A stretch of DNA of 64,000 nt from Odontocerum albicorne (taxonomy: Eukaryota > Arthropoda > Insecta > Trichoptera > Odontoceridae). Below the pieces are notes generated by a model, which saw nothing but the letters and a program-made list of their open reading frames with translations, did no database searches and was not told where the DNA came from. Positions 12,484 through 24,236 of this stretch are shown piece by piece. The stretch covers positions 32,998,115 through 33,062,114 of the forward strand of contig OX463847.1 in assembly GCA_949825065.1 (NCBI GenBank). Direction: 5' to 3'. Within the stretch, counting starts at the first letter, position 1. The number at the start of each line of letters is the position of its first letter. Both the position numbers and the translations under genes were made by a program.

Positions 12484-12700
12484 TCATTGCCGTTTTTCAA
12501 AATATCCTACGTTTGATCCAACCATACTTTTCTTGATCTTACAAACTTAAACATTACGTATTCAATTTTCTTCCAGAATATCATTAATTTGATCCAACCA
12601 TACTTTCCTTGATCTTACTTTCACACGCTTTCTACTTATATTTGCACTATATATCTGTTTTTTTAGTCTTTCTTCATTCATTCGTTAAACATGCCCATTA
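12484..12700 (-). pseudogene. LINE ORF2 C-terminal remnant, locally duplicated
   Basis: Plus-strand text 'TTGATCCAACCATACTTTYCTTGATCTTAC' occurs twice, at about 12512 and 12592. It is the antisense of the LINE segment seen at 23500, 53995 and 60600 ('TTGATCNRNNCATACTTTCYTTGG'). The tail of the segment (CATTCGTTAAACATGCCCA) corresponds to the antisense of the RxNERL/GHV region. It is highly decayed, with no open frame. Confidence 0.5.
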
Positions 12701-13490
12701 AATTTTGGACACTTAATATTATCTTCCTAACAAAAAAAAACGAAGAAAATAGTGTGATGTGTATGTCTCTAACAGATTTTAGAGCTATTTTGATCACTAA
12801 GGAATAAATATTATTTAACAAATACTCACATGAATATAGAATATGAGAAAATTATATATATATGTTTTAATATTGAACCTTTATAATACCAAATGACCCA
12901 TCTCGAAGAGATGATGAAATTTCCACAAGTGCGATCTGATTTCACGACCCTTTTTTGTTCGGAAAGATGCGTTATCTTCTGTGCTACTGGAATGATTGTG
13001 TTATTGTAAATTTGTTAGTAAGATATTTGGTTAATTATTAACTCTTTAAACTACCCTAACCTCTTGATGAGATTTCTAAAAGTAAGAAAAATTTCTTCCT
13101 CCAGATAAGAGTGAGTACTTTAAGATATATACTTATTTTACTATCCACAATACAACATTTATAGTTTATTTCGTTCGAATGTATAGGCAAACGATGGAGT
13201 AAAAATATATAACAAAACTAAAAAATCTCCATTTTGTGGATCTAGAGAACCACTTCACTAGGCAAGGCCTGAGACGACGTTGTCTCATTCTTTTATCACA
13301 TATTTCATATATTTCTCCTCAATATTTAAAACACTCGACTGATACGAGTACTTTCACACTTTGCATTCACATCCTTATACTTGTGAAGTGGAAATATTTG
13401 TTTTGTCCCTTCATATTTTGACGGTTTATCATTCAATATCTTTGCAAATATTTGTGTATGTATGTATTAATCAATACATTTTACGCATAC
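12701..13490. other. No gene recognised
   Basis: AT-rich, with a TACGAGTA octamer at 13343. The small frame at 13236-13421 is not recognisable. Confidence 0.5.
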
Positions 13491-13778
13491 ATTTGAGGAT
13501 TAAATTAAGAGGATTAAATTAAGAGTTTTAATCATTTGGGTGACAACGTCGCAACTCTAGAATATTCGGTTTTTATCTAAAATCTCTGACTGGTTACAAA
13601 ATGTAATAATATTGGGTGTTAACATAAGTTGTGTCCGTTTTTTTTCAATTTAAAAATGAGCACCAAAAGTAAAACAAAATGGTAAATGTTATACGTCATT
13701 CAAACTGATCTACAAGATATTGTAGTTTCTTTTACGTTACATATATTATTGTATTTTATTTTATTACAAGCCTTCAAA

Positions 13779-14036
13779 ATGGAATGTCAAGTAGACGAAA
13801 GTGAGCATTTTCGACACCTCCTTCTGTTCGCGTTGAATCAAAGGAATAAAGCTGCCAAAGTTGCTTGCGATATTTGCGAAGTGTATGGTGAAGATGCTAT
13901 GAATGAAATGACAGCTCGTCGATGGTTTTAGCGTTTCAAAGACGATAATTTCGACCTGAAAGACATGGAGTGTTCCGGACGACCAGTGGACTTCGATGAA
14001 GACCGCTTAAACCATATTATTCATGAAGATCCCCTT
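13779..14036 (+). pseudogene. Mariner transposase, N-terminal part (plus arm)
   Basis: Starts at ATG 13779 (MECQVDESEHFRHLLLF). The N-terminal helix-turn-helix region follows (NEMTARRWF), then RFKDDNFDLKDM and a G-R-P linker (GRPVDFDEDRLNHII). It stops matching at 14036, where the inverted arm begins. A TAG at 13929-13931 replaces a codon after ARRWF. Only about 86 of some 345 family residues are present. No catalytic residue is included, so it cannot be active. Confidence 0.85.
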
Positions 14037-14567
14037 CAAATATTTTTCATCACCATTTTTTTTTCATCACAATTTTCTAACCATTTTTCATCACCAGTAA
14101 TGATGCGGTAAATTAACCTTTGCTTGTGGCCATGCGTAGCTCGACAACGCGCGAGCAAACCAGCAGAAATGATCGAACATTGATTTTTGTTGTTTTCACT
14201 CAAACCATGTGGAACCCAAGGGCCGAACTTCTGTACTTTTCCCATTGATTTAAGATGGCGGTATACAGTCATGTGACTACAATTTATCTGCTCAATCAAT
14301 TCTACGGTGGTTTGAAGGGGATCTTCATGAATAATATGGTTTTAGCGGTCTTCATCGAAGTCCACGTCTGGAACGCTCCATGTATTTCAGGTCGAAATTA
14401 CCGTCTTTGAAACGCAAAAACCATCGACGAACTGTCCTTTCATTCATAGCATCTGCACCATACACTTCGCAAATATCGCAAGCAACTTTGGCAGCTTTAT
14501 TCCTTTGATTCAACGCGAACAGAAGGAGGTGTCGAAAATGCTCACTTTCGTCTAATTGCCATTCCAT
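14036..14567 (-). pseudogene. Mariner transposase, N-terminal half (minus arm)
   Basis: On the minus strand from ATG 14567 (MEWQLDESEHF) it runs through the helix-turn-helix region (RTVRRWFLRFKDGNFDL), a broken linker, and HIIHEDPLQTTVELIEQ. Next comes the second HTH (CSHMTVYRHLKSMGKV), the interdomain motif WVPHGLSE (family consensus WVPHELSE) and the first catalytic aspartate in ITGDEKW. Beyond this a short GATGAAAAATGG motif is repeated three times and the sequence jumps into the opposite arm. The linker region is frameshifted. The second and third catalytic aspartates are missing. Confidence 0.85.
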
Positions 14568-14973
14568 TTTGAAAGCTTGTAATCAAATAAAATAATATTT
14601 ATTACATTTTGTAACCAGTAAGAGATTTTATATAAAAGCCGAATATTCTAGAGTGGCGACTTTGTCACCCAAATAATTAAAACTCTTAATTTAATCCTCA
14701 AATATATTCGGTAATCACCCAAATGATTAAAACTCTTAATTTAATCCTCAAATATATAGGAGGTGTCGAAAATGCTCACTTTCGTCTACTTGACAGTCCA
14801 TTTTGAAGGCTTGTAATCAAATAAAATAATATATGTAACGTAAAAGCAAATACGATATCTTGTAGAACAGAAAATTTTCTTTCGAATGACGTATAATATT
14901 TACCATTTTGTTTTACTTTTGGTACTCATTTTGAAATTGGAAAAAAATGGACACAACTTATGTTAACGTCTTA

Positions 14974-15949
14974 TATTTTTTTTAACATTAATTATTTATC
15001 ACTTTTAATCGTTTTTAAGTCGTATTAATTACAGTGTTTGTCTAAACACATCTATACACATATTTAAATCTCAAGTTATACAATTGAATAATCTCAAAAA
15101 CCAAGTAAAAATGTCAGACACTCCTCATCCCTTGTTCTATATTCTTATCAGTTATTTACTCAAATGGACTCCTCGTTATCCCCCTATTAAAAAGTCACAT
15201 TGTAACATATATTTTAAAAATTTAAATAATATATTTTTTAGCATTCAAAATACAAAAATTTGCACATTGTCTCAAAAATGCATTGTAAATACTTAGCGCT
15301 ATAAAATTTGTGACTTATTTAATTCATGTTTTACTTAAGACTTTTATTTATGTTTTAATGGTATCATTTTAAAAGAAGACATATTTTTTTTTTAAACACG
15401 CAAAAAATATTCCTTATTTGACACGGAAATGTAAAACAGGGCTAATGAATATTAAAATAAAACACGTAATAAGAACAAGACCCTGTTATGATTTTCAGTT
15501 TGAACTCCAAAATAATTCCTTTTGAGCGGCAAATTTAATTATACTTTAATAAACCGGATTAATTCCCTCTGTACGAGTATCTACTACGATTTGTATTTTT
15601 GGAGTTGGCGCTTCTTTCAGCAGATTCTTTTTTTTTCCTTCAATGCTTAAAATATTTATCAAAGAAATCCTTTTACGTAAAAATATTTTTAATAAGAAAA
15701 TTTGAAGAAAGACACAACACAATGTTTAAGTTTTGTATTTATTTTTTTTATGAAGAAGAATTCAAATATTTGCGAATTATCTTCTGATATATGTTTCATG
15801 TAGTAAAATAGATTTTAAATTGATGGTCAATCAGTAACAGAAAGGAAAAAAAAACATTAATTCAGTAATAGAGACTGTTAGTATAAAACAGCTCAACTGG
15901 GAATTGTATTGTATTACAATTTTATTATATACTGTGCAATATGACAGAT
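14974..15949. other. No gene recognised
   Basis: AT-rich with short frames lacking motifs, and a TACGAGTA octamer at 15572. Confidence 0.5.
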
Positions 15950-16080
15950 TCATTCCCGTGTGGCAATATCTTTCAACCAAGCAAAAATATGTTAAAGAGG
16001 CTTTAAGTGAAAATCAGACTGGAATAAAATTGTGCTTCACCAACTAGGTAACGGAGATCGTCTCCAGAAATGAATGAGGG
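15950..16080 (-). mobile_element. SINE family B tail and part of head
   Basis: On the minus strand the piece reads through CGATCTCCGTTACCTAGTTGG (tRNA A-box-like CTAGTTGG) into CAGTCTGATTTTCACTTAAAG and then a TTGGTTGAAAGATATTGCC tail. The 'CAGTCTGRTTTTCACTT' and tail blocks match 62820-62850, but the B box is lost. Confidence 0.5.
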
Positions 16081-16194
16081 AAACAAGCTTGCTTAAATAT
16101 TAAGCTTGATTTTATGTTTCAGTTAAGAAAAAAACCAAACTTTTAAGTCTTCAGAAAAATAATCAAATTAAGTTATGTAATGATAAAAAGAACA

Positions 16195-16870
16195 ACTTAT
16201 ATAACGCCGTTTAGAGAGCAAACTCTCATTAAAGGCGCTCACACTCGGAACCCGAACCCACTACTATTGACAGATTAAAAATAGTATAAAATAATACATA
16301 CATGTATATATACATAAAAAAAAAATCGGAGAACACTTACTAAGGAAAGACGAACTACAAAGGAACCTTTGTAGATCTTCCGATATGGGGTAGTAACACA
16401 TTCGGCTTTATGTGTAGTGTTCTTTTTCAAGACTTTCAAAAAAGGATTGACTTCAAATGTCTCTGAAAGCTAAACATGTCATTCATATCTCAAACACTAA
16501 GAGGTAGAGCATTCTTCGACACAGGATCAACAACGGCAACAATTTTATCATAATACTCCACCACATTTGATTGATTTGAAACAATCAATTTATTAGTTGA
16601 AGAAAAAATCGACTTCAAAAGTTCTACTTCTCTCCGAAGCAACATCTTTCAGGTACATATTCGAAAGATACAATGGAGACTTGAGACATTGAGGAACTTG
16701 AAAACAATGAGACAAAATTTTAAACCAATCCGTTCGCTACACTTAAGCCAGTGTAGACTTTTTAGAAGTGGACTAACATTATAATATTTATAACTACCAT
16801 ATATCCGTCTAGTAGCTGTATTGAAAACAGGCTGGAGTCTTGACGAAATTGAGGTTATCTTGAACAAATT
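16195..16870 (-). mobile_element. 3' part of a CR1/Jockey-like LINE
   Basis: Minus orientation: an ORF2 C-terminal remnant (16867 to 16649) followed by decayed coding sequence and a 3' region at 16430-16195. That 3' region recurs at 28090-28415 (same strand) and partly at 41424-41505 (opposite strand). It contains the perfect palindrome CTACAAAGGAACCTTTGTAG at about 16360. A terminal potential stem pairs GAGAG with CTCTC inside GCGCC/GGCG. Such 3' stem-loops are commonly used by LINE reverse transcriptases for template recognition. That role here is inferred. Confidence 0.65.
16649..16867 (-). pseudogene. LINE reverse transcriptase, region after the RT core (fragment)
   Basis: The 72-residue minus-strand frame includes ISSRLQPVFNTATRRIYG followed by PLLKSLHWLKCSERIGLKF and a FKFLN piece. 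This is the familiar 'LQ.VQNAAARLI ... ITPLLKSLHWLPV..RI.FK....FK.LN' stretch that follows the reverse transcriptase core in CR1/L2/Jockey-type and related LINEs. The RT palm motifs lie upstream in a full element and are absent here. The frame opens only by chance within a decayed copy. Clade assignment is from memory of the motif. Confidence 0.7.
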
Positions 16871-17326
16871 CTTCTAAAACGAGGTTATTGTAAAGTTCAA
16901 AGTTTTATGTGCCAATGTGAAGTTTTTAAAAAGTGTTCACACATAGATTACATTCACCGCGCGGGGTCTCGCAACGAATTGCTAATGAGATGCCGTAAAA
17001 GAAGGAAACTTAAAAATCTTTGTATATACTCGTATATAGTAAGCTTGAAAATCGAGAAAACTTCTAGCTTAACTGTCAAAAATTAAAACTCGTTTGACGC
17101 GCCACCGGCATTAAAACCGTGCCTTCAATATATTGTGTACTTTCAAAAACTTCTCCTTGCACACTTCAAATGTTTTTATTTTTTTAAATGTATGTCTGTG
17201 TTAACGACAAATATTTGTTTCTTTCCAACTATCACTAGCCATTTTTATAAACTATAATTAATATTAGCCACAAAGATTATTTTAAAATGCAATGATACTT
17301 AGAACGTAATGTTTGGAGAAAATATA
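16871..17326. other. No gene recognised
   Basis: AT-rich, with TACTCGTA at 17027. Confidence 0.5.
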
Positions 17327-18614
17327 TTAGGTCCTTACATATGAAATTGGCGTTTTGTTTGGGAGGAACATAAAGTTGATTTTTTTTTAATATAATATAT
17401 TTATTTAATCAAAGTATGTACCATTGCTATCTATGCACTTTTGCCATCTCATAGGTAGTTCATCGATCCCTTTACTAAAAAAACCATTCGGACGGGAATC
17501 AATAAAATCTTTGAAGTCGGTTTGGACTGCCCTATCGGAGTTGAATTTTTTCCCTTGCAAGAAGTTATCCAAATTTCGAAAAAAATAGTAATCTGTTGGG
17601 GCAAGGTCCGGAGAGTACGGTGGATGTCTTAGACATTCCAATTGAAGCTCTTCTAATTTGGTAGCCGTCTGTTGTGAGGTGTGTGTGGTCTAGCGTTATC
17701 ATGAAGCAGCAGTGGCCTAGAGCGATTAACCAGCCTCGGTTGTTTAGCAGCTAGCTTTTCCATCATGGTTTGCAGTTGCTGACAATAGACATCTGCCGTA
17801 ATCGTCTGGCCAGATTTAAGAAAGCTGTAGTGAACGACACCAGCACTAGTCCACCAAACGCTCACAAGTAACTTTTTTGGAGTCAATTTTCGCTTGGGGC
17901 ATGGTTTGGCTGGTTCAGCAGGGTTCAGCCATTGCGATGAGCGCTTCCGATTATCATACAGGATCCACTTTTCATCACAGGTAATGATTCGATTCAAAAT
18001 CCCTTCATTATTGTGCCGGTTGAGTAATGCAACGCAGCAGTCAACGCGCGTTTGTTGATTTGCTTCACTCAATTCGTGAGGTACCCACCTTTCAAGCTTA
18101 TTCACCTTCCCAATTTGCTTCAAGTGGATTAAAACAGTTTTATCACTAGCACCGCAGCCTGCAGCTAACTCGGACGTGGTTTGCGATGGATCCGCTTCCA
18201 CAATAGCCTTCAATTCTTCATTATCAACTTTGGTCTCCGGCCGTCCACGGGGCTTGTTCTGCAGGTCGAAATTTCCAGAACGAAAACGTTGGAACCAAAA
18301 ACGCACTGTGTTTTCTTTTGCGGCACCGTCGCCATACACATCATTAATCCTTCGAGCCGTTTCTGCAGCACTGGTGCCACGGTGGAACTCGTACTCGTAA
18401 ATAACGCGATATTTCAAGTTTTCCATTTTGTAAACTGAGTGACGCAAAGAAAAAAACAATTGAGGAAAAAACAAATGAATTATAATTTTCGAAACACAAA
18501 TACTTGAGTAAATAGCTGTATAAATTTTAATTTGGAATTCCTAACCAAAGAGAAGATATTTGAGATCAAAGTTGCCAGTACGGCAAAATGCCAATTTCAT
18601 ATGTAAGGACCTAA
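17327..18614 (-). mobile_element. Complete mariner, cecropia-type
   Basis: The 1288-bp element is bounded by TTAGGTCCTTACATATGAAA at 17327 and its complement ending TAAGGACCTAA at 18614. The ends stay matched for at least 25 bases (through AATTGGC). TA target duplications flank it (17325-17326, 18615-18616). Length and end sequences fit full-size mariners (about 1.3 kb). It carries one transposase gene on the minus strand, broken by a frameshift, so the copy is structurally complete but non-autonomous. Good preservation of ends and frame suggests a more recent insertion than the other mariners here. Confidence 0.95.
17405..18426 (-). pseudogene. Mariner transposase with a single frameshift
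   Basis: I start the protein at ATG 18426 (MENLKYRVIYEYEFHRG), which begins the family-conserved N-terminus. The frame is open further upstream, to 18474. In order there are two helix-turn-helix units (residues about 10-50 and 85-108), the WVPHELSE linker motif (114-121), the first catalytic Asp in CDEKW (151), VWWTSAGVVHY (190-200) and the second Asp in LHDNARPH (243). After Thr249, near base 17679, the frame shifts. The C-terminal part then continues in another frame to 17405, with PPYSPDLAPTDYYFFRNL, which holds the third Asp of the DD34D triad. All three catalytic residues and both domains survive, and apart from the shift I see no stop codon. The family cuts and pastes DNA at TA sites. 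This copy cannot make a full enzyme as it stands. Confidence 0.93.
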
Positions 18615-20227
18615 TATTATGTTTTAATTTTCGAGTTTTCACCATCGGAAGTTTTTTTTACACAAACAAATAAATTAAAGGTAAATTTCACTGTAAAGTT
18701 AGTTATGTGTGCATGGATTTATTTGTACTTTTCTGAATAAAAATTACTACGGGTACATGTGAAATTATAAAATCTGCAGAGCATTGTGTGAACTTTCATG
18801 TAACTTTGACTACTTGCAAGAGTTTAGAAGCTGTCGTTACCAGAATGAATTAAGTAAACTGTATTAGTTAGTTTTACTATTGTATTGAACTCGTCTTTAC
18901 TGGTTTTTTGTCTTTGACTAAAATGCCACTTGACTGTTTTAATAAATAAACATATTAATAGCGAAAAAAGGAGTTACTCAATTTCAAACATATTTTGTTC
19001 AATATTTACTTTAAAGATTGTTTTAATTATAAAATTAAATAAAAAAAAAACGAATATTCTAAATTTGATATTAGCTTTGAAGTGTAAATTAAAATTGCTT
19101 AGCATTAAATTTCCTTTGATACTGAAGTACAAACAAAGAAAATAAATAAACGAAATTATATCATTTTATCCACTATCTAAGTTGAAAAAAATGGTTCAAT
19201 AAAAGATAATCTGGTCGAGATAATTGTATTGAATTTATATGATAATAAAAATATGTCAAGTGATTCAAATTTCCTGGAACACACATGAAGGTTTTAGAAC
19301 AAAGGGGTTTCAAACAAAAGGGTTATGGTTTTAAAACAAATATTTGTCATACTGATATGATGGTGAAATTTCAAAAGTTATTTATATTTTGATGTAGGAA
19401 GACGGATAAAATGTGTATGGAAGTTCCTATCAACATAACGGGTGACCCTTTTCGAGTTCAGACCCCGTGTTTATTCATTAGAAAATTGTAAATAACGAAT
19501 TTATGACTAAGCCCTCTTTCATATTTGAAAAATTGTAATTTATGATACAATATGTAAATTTTTGTCTAAATATCGGTGACACTTTAACGTGTATGTGACA
19601 TAAAAATTCAATTTTATTTCGTCATAAAACGGAATTGCCACAAAATAGTTTTTAATATAGTACTTTTAGCTTTGGTTTTTTACATACAAAATGTATTGTG
19701 AAGTTTGATAATAGCTCTATTTAAATAATTATTAATTTGTTAATCTTAAACAAATAAGTTACACTCAAGTTTCAAAACGTTTAAATATGTTTTTCTTATT
19801 TTGTCCTGTGTTTTATTTCAGAAATAACTATCATTCACATAAATATGTAATTTAAATGGTAAAATACCTAATCTTGGTTTCTAATTTAAATTCTAAGTTT
19901 TTTCCCTATAGCGAAAATTAACCTTCATTAATTAATTATCATATATAGTAGTTATTTACTTTAACACTCTCATGTAAATACATCTAGCAAGTTTATTGTT
20001 TTGAAACAATTGCTTCCATTCAATCTAATTTTGTTTCAAAATTCTAATTGGTAGCAATAAGCGTGTTTTAATTTCAATAAATGAAAATAATGTTTGAATA
20101 AACGTAATAAAATATTACACAAATGGAAACCTCGAGGAAAATAGAGATAAAGATAGGAATTTCGTAGAAGTTAGGGACAAGGAATATTTTGAGAAAATTA
20201 TTTCTTTTTTCTTTAGATTTCTTTAAT
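18615..20227. other. No gene recognised
   Basis: Very AT-rich. A weak B-box-like GAGTTCAGACCCCG near 19455 is not enough to call a SINE. Confidence 0.5.
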
Positions 20228-20289
20228 TGATACGGGTGAAACACATTAGATACGGGTGAAACGCATCAGATACGGGTGAAACACATCAG
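20228..20289 (+). repeat. 20-bp tandem repeat, three copies
   Basis: GATACGGGTGAAACACATTA and two close variants (one with CGCATCA, one with CACATCA endings) lie head to tail. Confidence 0.9.
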
Positions 20290-23200
20290 TATAAAACGGA
20301 AAAAAAAAACTAAATTCATCATAACATTTACAAATGCGCAGTCAGCCTAAAGATAACTTATGAAAACAAAAAAAAATAATAATAAGATTCATCCAAATTT
20401 CTGTTTTTTTTCAGTAAATTATTTAAGTACGCAAAATAACTAGAAGCAAAATCTGTGTTAAGTTCCGTATTATTTCATAATTTCGTAAGATATTTTAAAG
20501 CTGTATCCTAAACACAAATGTATCTTTAAATACTATTTGTATGATTTTTTTAAATTAATTTTATGTACATAAATTTTGGATATTAATTAAATTTGATTGA
20601 TTTATGTTACCTGTAATTGTTAATTAAAAATAAGATGAATCTCAATGTGATTTTCAAACATATTTGTGGATGATTGGATGACATTTCTCAAAGGCCATTA
20701 TCCTTTCAGATTAAACTGTATAGAACAAAAGAGTCAAGTAATACGAAAATGCAACTAGATATTCAATACGGTGTGTTGGAATATTTCTTTAAGTTAAATA
20801 CCTTGATAATTGTTTAAAATTTGGTTATTATTGATAAACCAATCTTGAAAAATCGTGTCTTTAAAATTCAATGTGTTGCCGCCGGAAAAGGAGTCCATTT
20901 GGGCCGATTCTTTTTCGTCTCTACGTGAAAACACGCTCATAAAAAAATAAAGATGATTTCGACCTTCTACGAGTAGATCGCGCTGGATGGGGATCTTTTT
21001 TATACCCCATAACAGCGGGAGTAGTGGGATCGAACTGGACGGAACTGTTTAAAATTTAATCAAAAAGATTATAAGCTAGATTGCGTAAGCGTTACAGCTT
21101 ACAACATTAAAAATGTAATTTAAAAAAAATATAAACCGATGATTTACGATACCACTATGATTCTTCTCGAAATTCCACTAAACGAATCTATGAAATATCG
21201 TTCGGTAAAAATGTCAAATAAATCAAACTTTTCTTATCATCGTAATATGTAACGGAAAGTTAGAAAGGGACTTTTGAGAAATATCTGAAAAATGTTTAAC
21301 ATAATCCTGGCCCACTCGTTATCAGAATTATGGGGCGGCTGGACTTTTATTACAGGTCTCATTATACCAACATCAATTTTGATAATAAAATATCATATAT
21401 GTATACAATATAAGCATGTGGTACGCAATCATTGGTTAAGGTAATATAAAATATTAAAAAAAAATTTACAAACTTGAATATTTTCGTATCAAAATACTAT
21501 ATCATCAGATTAAAATGTTGTATAAGCGTCGTCAATAATAAAATAATTCATATTTTTCTTAATTCTGATGAAGTAAAAAAGATAAAATGAATCATATTTT
21601 CTGTTATGTAGATAATATCCACTTATTTTATAAATATTTTGAATACTGATGATGTTAAGATATTATTTAGACATTGAAATTTGTTTTAAAATTTGAAAGT
21701 CTTAAGTTTAAGAAGGAAAAAAATAACAAAATGCAATGGGAATGAAAAAAAAATTAAAACAGATATTCGTTTGTTGCATTAAATTATTGCATACAATTGA
21801 AATCTTCTGCCACTCAATCAAAATAAACGCTATTAAAAAGACTATTCAAGATTGTTAAATTTGAAGCTAAAAGAAAATAAAAAGAGAAAATGGAATAATA
21901 TAAAAGCGAACATAAAAGTTTCAGAACTCCTGAGATACAGGTTGGCTCATGGTTGCACGACGAGCAAACAAATATAACCGCTAATTGATATTTTATTACC
22001 CGTAATAATATTTTTGGGAGGCGGTGGTAAAATTTATTTAGTGTCTCGACTAGACGGGATATGACTATTGTATAGTGAACAGGTATCATCATTTTTAATG
22101 ATGCACACTGTACAACAGTGTTTTTTTATGGATTCTTATATTGAATGTTAAACTTGAGTTATTTTTAAAATGAACTTATTATTGATTTGAACGTAGAATA
22201 CGACGAACTATTGGCATTTATTCGTGATGTACTTTATAAGTCAATTTTCCTATTTTTATGAAATACAATTGTTCTTTTAAGTAGAATACGGAATAAACGG
22301 TTTTCTTATTTCTCTATTAGCAGTATAATACTCGTATATCAATTTTTAATCCTTGTGTGTAAATATTCAATAATTGCTGATTATTCACGATGTTACAACC
22401 TAGTCTGGTCTGATCGACAATGGCTGCCCCCCTTTCCTCCCTTCCTCCCGTCACCAGTTTCCATCTTCGAGTGTCCAAGAATCCTCCCCTCTATTAAAGC
22501 AACAATTATGTTTAAATTTTGATCTTCTTAGCCGTGGTGCCCATTGAGCCACCTTAGGGTGTTCTCGTGTTATCAATTATTTCCAATTGGATAGCCCAAT
22601 GTTGTACATATCTGATACTTGTAGTAGGGGATGATATACGGTATATATGTTCCACGAAGATTATTTAATAATTGTTTTGGTGACAATATTATATCCACAG
22701 TTATATATGAAATTAAATAGTACAAAAATATATAATTTTTATTAGCGTAAGCATGAAATAAAAAGTGATATTAACTCCAGGAATTGACAGCATGGAACAC
22801 ACAAAATATCAGGCATTATTACTCGCATAAGATTCATTTCATTAAATCAACCTACAAATTATGTTATAATGTAAAACAACCTAAAACATAGTAAACGATT
22901 TTTCATTCTTATATTATATTTATTTTACGCAGTATTTCATTTATGTTAGACAAATGTGTAAAGTAATACTTCTAAACTATAATTCTATCATATATTAAAA
23001 AATCTTTAAGATACTCGTATTAACTAATTTAATTTAAAATATAATACTTATTAAAAAACTTTTGAAATAAGTACTATATTTTACACATATTTATTCAGAG
23101 GTGAAAGTCATTAATATTTCACAAAGATTTAAACACGTGTTTAATTAAAAAAAATTGTTCTCATACACTTACACATTTTAAGTGTTTTTTTATATTCTAC

Positions 23201-23335
23201 AGCTTTAGTTATTGTTTTTCGTAAAAAAAATATTATTAATGTGTATGTATAAAGTCTACTAAATATGGTATTAGTATGTATATGTTATCAGCCATTAAAA
23301 AGATTAATATTTTTTTCAATCGCTACAAAAAACAT
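20290..23335. other. No gene recognised
   Basis: AT-rich, with TACGAGTA at 20968 and TACTCGTA at 22329 and 23012. A C/T-rich stretch (about 22425-22500) and moderately GC-richer pieces at 20880-21050 have no recognisable content. The minus-strand frame at 21814-22092 shows no motif. Confidence 0.5.
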
Positions 23336-23339
23336 AATA

Positions 23340-23600
23340 CTGTATACATATATAGTATCACGCCATTTTCTTGTTGGGATAGGTAGAGATAATATAATAC
23401 CAGACTTTCTAATCTTTACACGCATATTTCGCCTCTTCCACATCAATATACCGACTCAAACAACTCCTACGATTTCACTGACTTCTTACGTTTCCTCCTA
23501 TCAAAATGTTATTCACTTGATCCGATCATACTTTCCTTGGTCTTTCTTTACCATGCGTTACACTCACATTTGTACTGCATTATTTTTTTTTTGTATTTTT
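23340..23600 (-). pseudogene. LINE ORF2 C-terminal fragment (antisense copy)
   Basis: Plus-strand text runs in the order CACGCCATTTTCTTGTTGGG, TAGGTAGAGA, CGCCTCTTCCACATCA and TTGATCCGATCATACTTTCC. The same blocks occur in the same order at 53840-54150, 60462-60720 and (partly) 42640-42950. The minus strand is the coding direction of a LINE ORF2 terminus. The plus-strand frame at 23265-23639 is only its shadow. Frame-breaking indels are present throughout. Confidence 0.6.
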
Positions 23601-24228
23601 TTTTATTTATTTGCTTATAATATTGTATTTTACCCATAAAATCAACAAGAATAAATGATAAAAGGGTATAAAGAACAACAAATGAGAGACTTCACCAAGT
23701 TTTATGTCTTTCAATTTGCGGATACAAAGTGTCTCGATTTATGTCGTATTTCTTAGGTTGTTTATTGCCAATTTCGTCACACCGTCTGATGTATTGTATT
23801 TTGTATTGAACTCCGTGTCAGAAAGCAAACACTAGATACAGGTTGAAGATACAATATACGCTGGACTCTAATTTTTAAAAGAACTGAATTGTTTCACAGT
23901 TTGGAGGCGAAATAGAAGAAATACACAAGTGTTATTTTGTACGTTACATACTACGCTTAAAAATGACGATTTGTGTGATTAAAAATCTTTCAGTCTTAAA
24001 GTAGCTCTAGCATATTTTGTAGTTTTACAAACATACATATCTTGATATGTTCACAAAAATAATAACTTATCACCAGCTGAGCCAATAAACAATATATTCC
24101 AGTTGTTTAAAGAATGGATAATTTATAAAATTCAGAGATTGATTTAGAAGACCCAATTACACTTAATTTCAAATTAGGAATGTTATACGTTTTATTCCCG
24201 ATTTGTCTTTCCTCTCTAACAACCCTTC
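23601..24228. other. No gene recognised
   Basis: AT-rich sequence between a LINE fragment and the hAT element. Confidence 0.5.
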
Positions 24229-24236
24229 CTTTAATC
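24229..24236. repeat. hAT target-site duplication, left copy
   Basis: CTTTAATC is repeated exactly at 24660-24667, on the other side of the 24237-24659 element. An 8-bp duplication is the hallmark of the hAT superfamily. Confidence 0.93.

Larger units (their letters stand above)
13612..14973. mobile_element. Rearranged mariner composite (copy 1) with inverted arms
   Basis: The outer ends are mariner-type inverted repeats: TTGGGTGTTAACATAAGTTG at 13612 and its degenerate complement ending at 14973, flanked by TA on both sides (13610-13611 and 14974-14975). Inside are three 5' portions of the same mariner. One runs plus (13612-14036), one minus (about 14590 down to 14037, lacking its end repeat), and one short minus piece reaches the right end (14973 to about 14758). 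Between the last two, 14591-14757 is an inverted copy of the host flank 13491-13611, present in two tandem versions. This is not a simple insertion but a locally inverted and re-duplicated locus. Confidence 0.85.

Noticed and set aside
18176..18438. Plus-strand frames inside the mariner
   Set aside because: They are antisense shadows of the transposase gene on the minus strand.
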